In this document: positions 30,388 to 39,909 of the stretch, piece after piece
Layout of the letters: the number at the start of each line of letters is the position of its first letter
Numbering within the stretch: position 1 is the stretch's first letter
Assembly (NCBI GenBank): GCA_017625725.1
Contig: JAGAKH010000013.1
Coordinates: 1 to 64,000, forward strand
Direction of reading: 5' to 3'
DNA from: Bacteroidales bacterium
Lineage (GTDB): Bacteria; Bacteroidota; Bacteroidia; Bacteroidales; UBA932
DNA length: 64,000 nt
The notes under the pieces: generated by a model
The model's database searches: none
The model's input: only the letters and a program-made list of their open reading frames with translations
Told to the model about the DNA's origin: nothing
Translations under genes and position numbers: made by a program

Positions 30388-33300
30388 ATGAAGAAGGGAA
30401 TAGCTTCTGTGGTGATGACAGGTGTCATCGCTTGTTTTACATTGGGAACGGCTGTTTCATGTGTAAATGAAGAGTACACAGTCGAAGAAGACAGCCTTGA
30501 CAGTAGTGTACAGGTATTTAAAGACGGAGTTCAACTTCCGGTTGGAAGTATTGACACTTTACGTGTCAAAGACATCAAGAAACTCGCTGGAGAAAGTCTT
30601 GATGCCTTTATCTCTGTTATGGAAGGAGGTGATTATTCATTCGGCCTCATGGATACTCTGATCATTTCAGATACCCTGAACAAGATGCTGGAGAAATTCA
30701 AGATCGATGCCTTCAAGTACAATGATCCGATCGAAATCGATCTGCAGAGCATAGATGTGTCCAAGATCAAGGTCGATGCCATGACTCTGCCGGAGGAAGG
30801 CCCATATAAGGTCTCTATCGCAGATATTGTCCAGAAACCGAATCTTCCTGTGATTGATGCAGTCGGAGTGCACGAGTCCATCGAGGCCGGCGTTTCGAAA
30901 TATGTTCCTGACATGGGCAAACTTCAGCTTCCTGTAAAGGATATAACCGAAGATGTCAAGCTCGTTGAACTTCCTGAGGGTGAGAATATTCCATCATATG
31001 CATTGAGCGACACGCCTTTCAAACTTGATGAACGTGCCCTGTCGATGTTGGGAATGGTGATGAATTCAAGCTTTGAGGCTGTCGAGACAGTTCCTTTGAA
31101 TCTTGAACTTCCTGAAGGAATCACTTCTGTCAATGATATCATCCTGCATGAGAATGCAGCTTTGGAGATTTCCATCGAAATGGTAGACCCGATTCTTTCA
31201 TCGGGCAAGATTGTTCCGGATATTGACATTGACCTGCACAATCTTCTTCATCTGAAGGATATATCAGCTCATGACCATGCTGTCCTGGAGAGAGACTTCA
31301 CCCTTTCGGCAAATGAGGATCCATCCAAGCACTATAAGGCAGTCAAGCGCTATTCTATTTCATCACTTGCCATAGAAAAGGACGACTGGACCGTCGAGAA
31401 CGGCAAGGCTGTTCTCAAGCAGGAGAAGAGGATGATCGAGATACCGGTTCAGGGATCCATCAAGATGGAAGACTGTTACACTACGACTAACCTGATCCAG
31501 AAACAGAGGCATATCGAATTCCTCATGTCCATAAGATTCGTCGACTTCAGTATTGCGGATGTGGAGATGAGCGTTGAGCCAATAGTGGTCGAGCATAGCG
31601 AAAATGTGGCTGTGGCCTTTGATCCTGTCAAGCTTCCGGCTGAGATAAAGAGTCTGGATAATGTATCTTTCGACGAAAGTTCAATCATAGAAATGACATT
31701 GTCTCCAAAGAATATCGAGAAACTTGTCGATCTTGACATAATGCTTGAGCAATTCGAGATTGAATTCCCGCAGGGACTTGTGGTCAAGGATCTTGCAACA
31801 GGAGATATACCTTCGGATAACACCATTGAAGTAGCGGGAGAGGACCTTAAGGATGGATTTTCAAAGAGGATCCAGATTCTTGAATTCAATCTGCCTGAGC
31901 CGGATGCGGACCGTTATATTTCCTATAATGAGAAGATCAAGGTGTATACCAAGGTTTCAGCAGGTGGAGATGTGAGGAGTTCTCAGCTGCCGGTGAGGTC
32001 TCAGGATGACATCAGGTTTGACATCGATGTCAATGGAAAACTGACCATAGATGACTATAAGGCAAGGATTGCAGATTATGTATATGACTTTTCAGGTGAT
32101 TTCCAGAAACAGTCTATAAAGGTGTCGCTGCCGGACGAAATCGCCGACCTTAAGGGTCCGATTGTAGTCTATCCGGAGGGCAGGCCTGTGGTGACCCTTG
32201 ATCTTCATCTGCCGGAGCTTCCGCAAGATACGGACATCAGGATACTGGCAGACAACATCAGGATAGATTTTCCTGAAATGATAAGATTCAGGAATGTTCC
32301 ATCTGAATATTCATATGACGAGGATAACGGAATCATAACTTTGGATGGCGAGATACCTTCTGAATTGAACCTTGAGGTGGACAGACTGATTGTGACTCCG
32401 TATTACGATGAGACTGATAAGAAATATTATGCTTTGGGCGACATTGAGATCACTGGAGGAATTGTGGTGACGGAATCAGATGTGACCATGGCTGATGTCG
32501 ATAAACTCACATCACCAGAGTCTGAGGTGCGTATCTCTGCTTCTATTCCTGAAATGAAGCCGTCTAATGTCGACATCGACACGTATACAACGTCAATCGA
32601 GCATACTGTAGAAATTGAGTTTGATTTGGACGACATCGAAGAGATGGATATGATCAAGGAAATCGATTTCGTGAATCTGAAGGATGTGTTCATCACATTG
32701 GATATAGATGCACAGAAACTGATGTCGGAAATCAAGGCTGATATGGATTTCAATGTTGTGATCGACTTGCCTGAATTCATTGTAATTGAAGATTCAAGAG
32801 TCAAGGACGGCAAGCTTGAAATCAGTGACAGACTGGTTGACGGAAAGATCAGTATCGATCCTATTCCGGTCAAGGCACTTAAGGACCTGAACCTCAAGGA
32901 AGGACTCAATCAGAATATTGATATCAAGGGAAGCCTTGTGGTAAGTAACGCCAACATCGGAGTCTCTGCCCTTGATAAGAAGCATCTTATCAATATTGAT
33001 ATGGCCATCAAGAGCGATATTCCTGGATCAGAAGATGAAGTGATACTTATCAAGGATGTGTCAGGAAAGATCGACTTTCAGCTTGATCCGATCAGTGATT
33101 CAATTGACCTGTCTGATATGACATCACTCTTTGAGGAAGGAGGAAATTTCTCTGCAGACCTCGATCTCAACCGCTTCCATCTTGCATTGGATCTCAAGTC
33201 AAACCTGGTCGTTCCGGTAAATATGAAGCTTGACCTTATTCCATATTATGATGGTGTAGCTAAACCGGATGCTATCGATCCTCTTGAGCTTAACTTGACA

Positions 33301-33975
33301 TCAGCTGAGTCTGTAGACAAGGTTTCCAATACCAGATTCTGGATATCCAACACGCAGGATGGCATGCCATCTGGATATCAATATATTAAGTTTGATATTC
33401 TTTCACTTTTGCGTACGATGCCAGAAAAACTCGAATTCAGTTTCTCTGGAGGAACAGACCCAAGCAAGAGCTGCTTGGTTGCCCTTGATCGGGCCCTTGT
33501 TCTTGAGGCAAATTATGAACTCGCTGTCCCTATGGAGTTTGGAGATGATTTCGAAATCACTTATAGAGACACCATCAGCTTATCTCCTAAACTCCTTAAT
33601 CATGTCTTGAATAGCAGTGATATCGCTGTGAAGGGAGAGGTGACAAGCAGACTTCCGCTTCAGGTGACCATGTCTGTAAATCTTCTTGATTCTGAACAGA
33701 ATCTGATCAGACTTGATCCTGCTTCCGGAAAACAGGTCATTCCTTCATCAGTGCAGGGTGAAGCTGCGACGACAGACCTTAACATCTTGCTTAAGAAGGA
33801 GCCTGGAACTGATGTGACAGACTTAAAATATTTGGAAGTTGCCGTTACGTTAGATTCCGGCAATGCTGCAGGTATTTCACTTAATGAAAATGACTACCTG
33901 ACTGCAACAATCAAAATTGAACTTCCGTCTGGTATCGCGATAGATATAGAAGAGTTCATGCCATCAGAGGAGTAA
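30388..33975 (+). CDS. Large repeat-containing lipoprotein, function unknown
   Basis: A 1195-residue protein with a lipoprotein signal (VMTGVIACFTLGTAVSC). The rest is beta-rich and acidic with no named domain that I recognise. A motif of the form I-[ED]-[FL]-P-x-x-[IL] recurs near residues 458 (IEFPQGLVVKD), 626 (IDFPEMIRFRN) and 792 (IDLPEFIVIED), spaced 166-168 residues; related forms occur near 239 and 1177. This suggests tandem beta-sandwich-like domains. It is followed without a gap by the DUF5723 gene, so the two products probably work together at the outer membrane. Confidence 0.8.
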   Translation: MKKGIASVVMTGVIACFTLGTAVSCVNEEYTVEEDSLDSSVQVFKDGVQLPVGSIDTLRVKDIKKLAGESLDAFISVMEGGDYSFGLMDTLIISDTLNKMLEKFKIDAFKYNDPIEIDLQSIDVSKIKVDAMTLPEEGPYKVSIADIVQKPNLPVIDAVGVHESIEAGVSKYVPDMGKLQLPVKDITEDVKLVELPEGENIPSYALSDTPFKLDERALSMLGMVMNSSFEAVETVPLNLELPEGITSVNDIILHENAALEISIEMVDPILSSGKIVPDIDIDLHNLLHLKDISAHDHAVLERDFTLSANEDPSKHYKAVKRYSISSLAIEKDDWTVENGKAVLKQEKRMIEIPVQGSIKMEDCYTTTNLIQKQRHIEFLMSIRFVDFSIADVEMSVEPIVVEHSENVAVAFDPVKLPAEIKSLDNVSFDESSIIEMTLSPKNIEKLVDLDIMLEQFEIEFPQGLVVKDLATGDIPSDNTIEVAGEDLKDGFSKRIQILEFNLPEPDADRYISYNEKIKVYTKVSAGGDVRSSQLPVRSQDDIRFDIDVNGKLTIDDYKARIADYVYDFSGDFQKQSIKVSLPDEIADLKGPIVVYPEGRPVVTLDLHLPELPQDTDIRILADNIRIDFPEMIRFRNVPSEYSYDEDNGIITLDGEIPSELNLEVDRLIVTPYYDETDKKYYALGDIEITGGIVVTESDVTMADVDKLTSPESEVRISASIPEMKPSNVDIDTYTTSIEHTVEIEFDLDDIEEMDMIKEIDFVNLKDVFITLDIDAQKLMSEIKADMDFNVVIDLPEFIVIEDSRVKDGKLEISDRLVDGKISIDPIPVKALKDLNLKEGLNQNIDIKGSLVVSNANIGVSALDKKHLINIDMAIKSDIPGSEDEVILIKDVSGKIDFQLDPISDSIDLSDMTSLFEEGGNFSADLDLNRFHLALDLKSNLVVPVNMKLDLIPYYDGVAKPDAIDPLELNLTSAESVDKVSNTRFWISNTQDGMPSGYQYIKFDILSLLRTMPEKLEFSFSGGTDPSKSCLVALDRALVLEANYELAVPMEFGDDFEITYRDTISLSPKLLNHVLNSSDIAVKGEVTSRLPLQVTMSVNLLDSEQNLIRLDPASGKQVIPSSVQGEAATTDLNILLKKEPGTDVTDLKYLEVAVTLDSGNAAGISLNENDYLTATIKIELPSGIAIDIEEFMPSEE

Positions 33976-35466
33976 ATGAAAAAGCAGACTATTATTATGA
34001 AAACTAACAGTAAACATATCATATTATCATTTGTCCTTCTTCTTATGCCTCTTTTCATGGGGGCACAGGTAATCAAAGGCAGCTACTTCCTTGAGAACTC
34101 CATTGACAGGAACAAGATGAATCCGGCTTTTGCTCCAAGAGCTAATTATTTCCAGCTTCCTGTTATCGGAAACGTTTCATTAGGAATATATAACAACTGG
34201 TTGGGAATGAGTCCGTTTGTCTATCCTCTTGAAAACGGACAGATGGGAACCTTCCTGCATCCGTCAGTGTCGGTGGACCAGTTCAACAGCAACTTCCCGA
34301 AAAACCCTTTCCTGGATGTCGAGTTTGATTCCAATATCCTGAGTTTCGGATTCTATACAAAGTCACGTGCATTCTGGACCTTCGACCTGGGTCTGCATCT
34401 TGATGTGGATACCGACCTTCCCGGCGACCTGTTCAGGTTCCTCAAGCAAGGAACGGGATTGGGAAGCAACAGCTATAATATAGCGAATCTCAACGCATAT
34501 GCGAGAGGTGTAGTTCAGGCTTCGATCGGATATTCCCGTGACCTTGATTTTCTCCTTGATGGATTGAGGGTAGGACTTAAGGCACGTTTCATTGCACCTG
34601 TCGTCTATGGTGGTCTGAATCTTGAGAATGTCCGTCTTTCCACTGACGAAAATTCATGGAGGATCGACACGGAAGGATATCTCAATGTTGCAGCCAGCGG
34701 TTTGGAACTGCTTATTCCTGAAATCAATCCTGATACACAGGAGTTTGCCATGCCAGAAGCCAAATTTGATAAGGACAAGTTCCTGGCAAGTCCGGTGGCT
34801 GGAACAGGAGTGTCGTTCGACCTTGGTTTTGAATATGAACTCAGCATAGGAAGCTGGTTTGACGGAATCACCCTTTCTGCAGCTGTTACCGATCTGGGAC
34901 GTATTGCCTACAATGATAGTGCAGTGGCATCGTATATAACAAACGGTGGATTTGTCTGGGAAGGATTCAAGGATGTCACTCTTGATACAGATTATGCAGA
35001 ACTTGCCAATAAGCTGATAGAAGAGGCAAAAGCCGGGTTGATGAATCTTACGGAGCAGCCTGGCCAGAAACTGTCGACATCGACGCTGCCTAAGTTCTAT
35101 GTCGGACTTGAAGTGCCTTTCCTTAAAAAGACAATGAGTGTAGGACTCCTGTATTCTGCAAAGAAAAGCTACAGATACACAAGACATGACCTGATGGCTT
35201 CCTACAACCTTACACCATGCAAATGGTTCGCGTTGGGAGTGAATTATTCTTTCCTGAATACGGATAAATGTCTCGGATGCATACTTGAACTGACTCCTAA
35301 GGTAGGACCGACATTCAGAATCGGAGCAGACTACATCTTCTATGAATATGCGAGGACTCCATATCTGGAGGAAAATTTCATGATCCCGATTCTGCCGGTC
35401 GGCAGGACAAGCCTTAACTTCAATTTCGGTATTGCCTTCAATATCGGATCAAGATATGCTGAATAA
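33976..35466 (+). CDS. DUF5723 family outer membrane protein
   Basis: About 496 residues (489 if translation starts at the second in-frame ATG, 33997, which gives the cleaner signal MKTNSKHIILSFVLLLMPLFMGAQ). The start of the mature part, GSYFLENSIDRNKMNPAFAPR, and the alternating aromatic strands (for example FNFGIAFNIGSRYAE at the end) fit the DUF5723 beta-barrel family. The ATG directly follows the TAA of the large lipoprotein. It ends tail to tail with the carboxypeptidase gene, seven bases apart. Confidence 0.85.
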   Translation: MKKQTIIMKTNSKHIILSFVLLLMPLFMGAQVIKGSYFLENSIDRNKMNPAFAPRANYFQLPVIGNVSLGIYNNWLGMSPFVYPLENGQMGTFLHPSVSVDQFNSNFPKNPFLDVEFDSNILSFGFYTKSRAFWTFDLGLHLDVDTDLPGDLFRFLKQGTGLGSNSYNIANLNAYARGVVQASIGYSRDLDFLLDGLRVGLKARFIAPVVYGGLNLENVRLSTDENSWRIDTEGYLNVAASGLELLIPEINPDTQEFAMPEAKFDKDKFLASPVAGTGVSFDLGFEYELSIGSWFDGITLSAAVTDLGRIAYNDSAVASYITNGGFVWEGFKDVTLDTDYAELANKLIEEAKAGLMNLTEQPGQKLSTSTLPKFYVGLEVPFLKKTMSVGLLYSAKKSYRYTRHDLMASYNLTPCKWFALGVNYSFLNTDKCLGCILELTPKVGPTFRIGADYIFYEYARTPYLEENFMIPILPVGRTSLNFNFGIAFNIGSRYAE

Positions 35467-35473
35467 TCTGCCG

Positions 35474-36997
35474 TCAGTTCAGTGATGCGGCAAGTTCCAT
35501 GATCTTGTCAAGTTTACGTCTGACTTCCCAATCGGGAGCTGTGCAGTTGTTTACCATTATAGAAAAGACCAAAGTGCCTTCCGGTGCGGTTTTGACGGAC
35601 CATCCGTCACACTGTCCGGAAGGCATTATATATCCGCTATAGCACCTTATCCCGTTCATGGAGCCGCTTTTTACCCTTATCCTGCTCTTTATGTCTGAAG
35701 AAACACGACTCATATTATAATGAAGTGTGCCGTTGCCACCGGGTCTGGGCAGACTTTCCAGAAAGCAGCAGAAATTAGGAGAGCCGGCCATTGCATTCAG
35801 GAACCGGCAGAAGAATTCTGCAGATACCAGATTCTGTCTTGAAAGCCCGCTTCCATCCTGGATTCTTATTCCTGTGCAGTTTCCTGACATGAGTCTGCAT
35901 AGAACGTCATTGACCGCCACATAGGATGAATCGTAGCTTGAGTGGGACCGGAGTTCTTTACCCAATGTCCTCAAGAGGGTTTCTGCATAGAGATTGTTGC
36001 TGGCGTGGTTTGTTGTGTATGCTATTCTGCTCAAAGACGGTGAAAAAGTTGATCCTGCAGTTATCCTGCTCGAGTCATCCGGCTTCCGGCGGTCTTTCCC
36101 CAGTTTATAGTCGGCAGCTCCCTCCGAACAGGTAATGCCTTTTCTTGAAAGCCACTCCACGAAATAGTGGGCACAGGTGTATTCCGGGAACTTGTTGCTG
36201 CAGTCCACTCTTTTTGTACCCCTGTCTATGCCTAATGTTCCTCTGATTTCTGCTACCGGTGCCAGGTCGCTGGTAAACATATAGAGTCTGTCCCCTGTCT
36301 TTGGCTTTCCGGTAGTGCAGGTGTATCTGAACTCCATCCAGGGTGCATCAGGGTAGGATGGTCTTATGTCAACCGGATCTCCTTCCGCCAGTCCTGGCTT
36401 TGCTATGAATGACTGCATGTTTTCGTAGAACATAAGTCCTGTTACACCGCTCCCGTAATAGGTGCCGATGTCATTCCACATCCAGGTCTGCTCTTCTGAC
36501 ATCCCGTCAAGCCAACTGCCGTCACCGACAACTGAACCTTCTATCCTCTGTATCCCGGAATCATCAAGAAACTTCTTCCATTGCAAGAATGTTATTTCGA
36601 GGTCGGTCGCGATCGTGTCCTTAGAACCTAATGTCGGATCTGCTCCTCCTTTGATGTATAGGTTTCCATGCAAGGTTCCTTCCGAAATCTCACCGTCATA
36701 CTGGATGTCAGTCCTGAACCGGAACTCCGGTCCAAGTTCATGAAGTGCCGTGCCGGTTGATATCAGTTTCATGTTGGATGCCGGAACAAGCATCTTGGTC
36801 TCATTAATTCCCAGTTTCTTGTCTCCATCCATCCCCATTATGCATAGGCTTAATACGGCATCCTTAAATGTGCTTGCGGAGGCGGCTTCCTTTATAGCTT
36901 GGATGTGGTCGAATGTACTTTCTTTTTCCTGTCCTATGGAATAATGTGCTGATGTAAAGAGCAATATAATTGCTGATATGCTGAAAATTACCCTCAT
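35474..36997 (-). CDS. dacB: D-alanyl-D-alanine carboxypeptidase, PBP4 type (S13)
   Basis: A 507-residue periplasmic enzyme that trims or cleaves peptidoglycan peptides. Signal peptide MRVIFSISAIILLFTSAHYSIG, then the three penicillin-binding motifs: SxxK in LVPASNMKLISTG at about 77, SxN in TNHASNNLYAE at about 330 and a KTG-like KSG in IRVKSGSMNGIRCYSG at about 440. The large insertion between the first two motifs is typical of class C PBP4. The start at the ATG (36997) is preferred over a TTG two codons upstream. Confidence 0.93.
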   Translation of the reverse strand: MRVIFSISAIILLFTSAHYSIGQEKESTFDHIQAIKEAASASTFKDAVLSLCIMGMDGDKKLGINETKMLVPASNMKLISTGTALHELGPEFRFRTDIQYDGEISEGTLHGNLYIKGGADPTLGSKDTIATDLEITFLQWKKFLDDSGIQRIEGSVVGDGSWLDGMSEEQTWMWNDIGTYYGSGVTGLMFYENMQSFIAKPGLAEGDPVDIRPSYPDAPWMEFRYTCTTGKPKTGDRLYMFTSDLAPVAEIRGTLGIDRGTKRVDCSNKFPEYTCAHYFVEWLSRKGITCSEGAADYKLGKDRRKPDDSSRITAGSTFSPSLSRIAYTTNHASNNLYAETLLRTLGKELRSHSSYDSSYVAVNDVLCRLMSGNCTGIRIQDGSGLSRQNLVSAEFFCRFLNAMAGSPNFCCFLESLPRPGGNGTLHYNMSRVSSDIKSRIRVKSGSMNGIRCYSGYIMPSGQCDGWSVKTAPEGTLVFSIMVNNCTAPDWEVRRKLDKIMELAASLN

Positions 36998-37045
36998 CTC
37001 CAATAGATTTCGTTAATATGACGGCGAAAATAAGAAATTTAAATG

Positions 37046-37053
37046 TAAATTTG
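37046..37053 (+). promoter_or_regulatory. -7 element of galE
   Basis: TAAATTTG fits TAnnTTTG, 42 bp upstream of the galE ATG. No clear -33 TTG is seen. Confidence 0.4.
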
Positions 37054-37095
37054 CTGATTGTATGTCCACATGATTAATCATAAACACAGATAAAA

Positions 37096-38133
37096 ATGGC
37101 AAAGAGAGTTTTGGTATCCGGCGGAGCCGGTTATATCGGCAGTCACGTGACCGTCGAACTGATAGCTGCAGGCTATGAGGTTGTTGTAGCTGACAATATG
37201 TCAAACTGCGACATGACATGTTTTGAAGGAGTGAAGAAGATCACAGGAAGGGATGATATTCCTTTCTTCCAGATTGACTGTTGCGACTATGAATCGGTAG
37301 ACAAGCTGTTTACTGATTTTGAGATTGATGCAGTCATCCATTTCGCTGCTTTCAAGGCAGTAGGTGAGTCGGTAGCCCAGCCTATCATGTATTACCGCAA
37401 TAATCTCGTTTCTTTCCTTAATATTCTTGAAGTTGCGAAGAATCACGGAGGCTGCAATGTGCTCTTCTCGTCTTCTGCAACTGTATATGGTGAAGCGGAG
37501 GTGCTTCCTGTAACGGAGCAGACTCCTCGTCTCCCAGCCACTTCTCCTTACGGAAATACAAAGCAGATGTGCGAGGATATCCTCCGCGACGTTGTGGCTG
37601 CTACAGCTGCTTCTGAGGGTGTCATCAAGGGTATCGCCCTTCGCTATTTCAACCCTATAGGAGCTCATCCTTCCGCACTCATCGGTGAACTTCCACGTGG
37701 CGTTCCGAACAACCTTGTACCGTTCATCACCCAGACTGCTATCGGAAAGCGTGAATGTCTGAGCATCTTCGGAAACGATTATCCTACCGAGGACGGAACA
37801 TGCCTTAGAGACTATATTGATGTGGTCGACCTTGCAAAGGCACATGTGGCTGCTGTTTCAAGAATGCTTGACGGCAAGATGAAGGAAGGCTATGAAATCT
37901 TCAATGTAGGAACCGGACGCCCTGTGTCAGTGTATGAGCTGGTTACTGCTTTTGAGAAGGTCAACGGCCTGAAACTCAATTATAAATATGTGGATCGCCG
38001 TCCGGGTGACGTCATGGCTATCTGGGCGGACACAAAACTTGCCAATGAAGAGCTTGGCTGGAAGGCGGAAAGGACAGTAGAGGAAACCCTCGCTTCCGCA
38101 TGGGCCTGGGAAAAACATATTGCAGGTAAATAA
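37096..38133 (+). CDS. galE: UDP-glucose 4-epimerase
   Basis: A 345-residue short-chain dehydrogenase-type enzyme interconverting UDP-glucose and UDP-galactose. NAD-binding motif VLVSGGAGYIGSHVTVEL, VIHFAAFKAVGES, FSSSATVYGE and the YxxxK pair in SPYGNTKQM are present; the C-terminal substrate domain has NVGTGRPVSVYELV and RRPGDVMAIWADT. It can supply UDP-Gal for surface polysaccharides or feed galactose released by the GH2 enzyme into metabolism. It is followed by a terminator. Confidence 0.95.
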   Translation: MAKRVLVSGGAGYIGSHVTVELIAAGYEVVVADNMSNCDMTCFEGVKKITGRDDIPFFQIDCCDYESVDKLFTDFEIDAVIHFAAFKAVGESVAQPIMYYRNNLVSFLNILEVAKNHGGCNVLFSSSATVYGEAEVLPVTEQTPRLPATSPYGNTKQMCEDILRDVVAATAASEGVIKGIALRYFNPIGAHPSALIGELPRGVPNNLVPFITQTAIGKRECLSIFGNDYPTEDGTCLRDYIDVVDLAKAHVAAVSRMLDGKMKEGYEIFNVGTGRPVSVYELVTAFEKVNGLKLNYKYVDRRPGDVMAIWADTKLANEELGWKAERTVEETLASAWAWEKHIAGK

Positions 38134-38137
38134 AAGA

Positions 38138-38168
38138 AATCCCACCGAGGATGTTCCAAGGTGGGATT
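38138..38168 (+). terminator. Terminator after galE
   Basis: Arms AATCCCACC (38138-38146) and GGTGGGATT (38160-38168) are perfectly complementary, with a 13-nt loop, followed by CTTATTTTAT. It sits four bases after the galE stop. A-rich sequence on the left (TAAAAGA) could let it serve the convergent gene as well. Confidence 0.82.
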
Positions 38169-38188
38169 CTTATTTTATATGCCTGTCG

Positions 38189-38458
38189 TTATTTTGAAAC
38201 AACAGCACTGAGCTTCTCACAGAGAGCATCGATCTTCTCGAACATCTCCTTTGTAAGGTTGCTGTAGAAAGCCCTCTTGTTACCCTCCGGGTGGTTGGCT
38301 TTCTGCTTAAGCTCGTTGTAAAGGTCAACGGCCTCATCAATTATTGTTGCAATCTCGTCAGAATCCTTGCTCGGGTTAAGTGCAACGAAAAGTGCACAAT
38401 CATCAATGAATTCTCCAACGAAGTACTCAATGTCTTTTTTGAAAACTCTAAGGTTCAT
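38189..38458 (-). CDS. Small conserved hypothetical protein
   Basis: An 89-residue, mostly helical, soluble protein (MNLRVFKKDIEYFVGEF, later IIDEAVDLYNELKQKAN and KEMFEKIDALCEKLSAVV). It has no signal, no membrane segment and no motif I can assign. The reading frame is supported by its own consensus promoter and the shared terminator. Similar small helical proteins are widespread in Bacteroidales. Confidence 0.78.
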   Translation of the reverse strand: MNLRVFKKDIEYFVGEFIDDCALFVALNPSKDSDEIATIIDEAVDLYNELKQKANHPEGNKRAFYSNLTKEMFEKIDALCEKLSAVVSK

Positions 38459-38496
38459 GATAGCTTTAAATTAGTTGTTATGTACATACACATCTG

Positions 38497-38529
38497 CAAA
38501 TATAGTGTTTTTTTTGAATCTCATCCAAA
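38497..38529 (-). promoter_or_regulatory. Promoter of the small conserved gene
   Basis: On the minus strand TTTG (38529-38526), 21 bp, TATATTTG (38504-38497). It matches the consensus and lies 38 bp before the start codon. Confidence 0.68.
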
Positions 38530-38577
38530 ACTTTCAAGATATATGCCTTCAGAGGCCATGAAAAGGGGGAATTGTTG

Positions 38578-38608
38578 TTGCTTTTTATATAATGGTTAGG
38601 TATCTTTG
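38578..38608 (+). promoter_or_regulatory. Promoter of the fimbrial locus
   Basis: TTG at 38578-38580 (part of a TTGTTGTTG run), 20 bp, TATCTTTG at 38601-38608. It is the only consensus promoter I find upstream of the 16-kb run of fimbrial genes. It overlaps the TTG at 38606, so the first usable start of the DUF3575 gene is downstream. I see no flanking inverted repeats that would suggest an invertible promoter. Confidence 0.68.
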
Positions 38609-38632
38609 CTGTTCTATCTGCATACGATTATT

Positions 38633-39909
38633 TTGACAACTACCAACCGCATTTTCTTAGCTGCAATCATTCTATTTGCAGCGGCGGGTTTACTTTCAGC
38701 CCATCCCTCGGACATCAATTTGCCTGAGAGGGGAGACTCGTCAATAACCGAAAGATTTGCGATCTATTACAAAGTAGACAGCATCGACATAAATCCTACC
38801 TATCTTGACAACAGGAGGCAGATAGACCACATTCTTCACTATCTGGACAAATCTCCACGTATCGACAGCATTACGATATATGCCTGGGCTTCGCCGGAAG
38901 GACCGTACAGACGCAACAAATGGCTTTCCCGTGAGCGAGCAAAGACTGCAAAGGCCTTTCTCCTCAAGCATTCTCCCGATAGTGCAAAGCTTGATTCCGG
39001 CAAGATCATGATAAGTCCTATTGCGGAAAATTGGACCGGTCTTGAAGAACTTGTTATTTCGGATTATAAGAGGAAGGACAGAAACAAGGTCCTTGAGATT
39101 CTGCAGATAAGGAAATCAATGATAATGTCAGAAAAATAAGGCTTCAGAAGCTGGACAGAGGAAGGACTTGGAGGTATCTGATTGACAATTATATGCCTCA
39201 GCTTCGTGCTGCAACGTGGGTCTGTGTCTGGGCGGAGGCTCCTCCTGTGCTGCCGCTTCCTGAACTTATCGAGGATACTCTCGTGTGTTTCAAGGGAGGA
39301 ATTCTTCCATTGAAGCCTCAGAAACCGGTTCCCGAAGCAAGAAGAACGATACTTGGCCTGAAAACCAATATGCTTTATGATGCTGTGACTGCCTTGAATT
39401 TTGCTGTCGAGGTTCCGATAAACGAACATTTTTCATTCCAGTACGAACATCATTGTCCTTGGTGGCTGACAGATAACAACCGCTACTGTCTGCAGTTCCT
39501 TTCTTTTGGTGGCGAGTTCAGGTGGTGGTTTGCTCCGAAAACAAGCCCTCAGACCGAGTCGAGAAAGCAAAGGGATGCCCTTGTCGGACATTTCCTCGGC
39601 CTATACGGATGGGGTGGCAAGGCCGACATTCAGGCAGGCCGTGATTTCGGATGCTATCAGTTCGAGTTTATGAGTGCCGGTCTGACTTATGGATATTCCC
39701 TTCCTGTCAGCCGTCATCTGAACATAGAGTTCTCTCTGAGTGCTGGATATGCCCGTGTCCCATATCGTCATTACAATCCTACTCCGGACTGGGAAATCCT
39801 CATCCGTGATAAGAACGATGCCGGTACTCTGCATTATTTCGGTCCTACTAAGGCGGAAATCAGCCTTGTCATTCCGATAAGGGTTAAAACGAGGGAGGGT
39901 CGCAGATGA
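38633..39909 (+). pseudogene. DUF3575 fimbrial locus protein, split by a frameshift
   Basis: The gene is in two frames. The first, to the TAA at 39137, has a signal-like start (IFLAAIILFAAAGLLSA) and an OmpA-like stretch (SITIYAWASPEGPYRRNKWLSRERAKTAKAFLL). The second, open through 39106 to 39909, continues the same family (RLQKLDRGRTWRYLIDNYMPQLRAATWV, then the DUF3575 barrel part TILGLKTNMLYDAVTALNFAVEVP). The join is near 39105: one missing base after CAG gives LQ then DKEINDN. Adding one base restores about 425 residues. There is no slippery heptamer, so programmed slippage is unlikely: mutation or sequence error. The start codon is uncertain (TTG at 38633 proposed). The end overlaps the next gene by ATGA. 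Confidence 0.75.

Noticed and set aside
38560..38640. Invertible promoter before the fimbrial locus
   Set aside because: A good promoter is present but I find no flanking inverted repeats or nearby site-specific recombinase.
39080..39140. Programmed ribosomal frameshift in the DUF3575 gene
   Set aside because: No slippery heptamer and no downstream pseudoknot are seen; a lost base explains it more simply.
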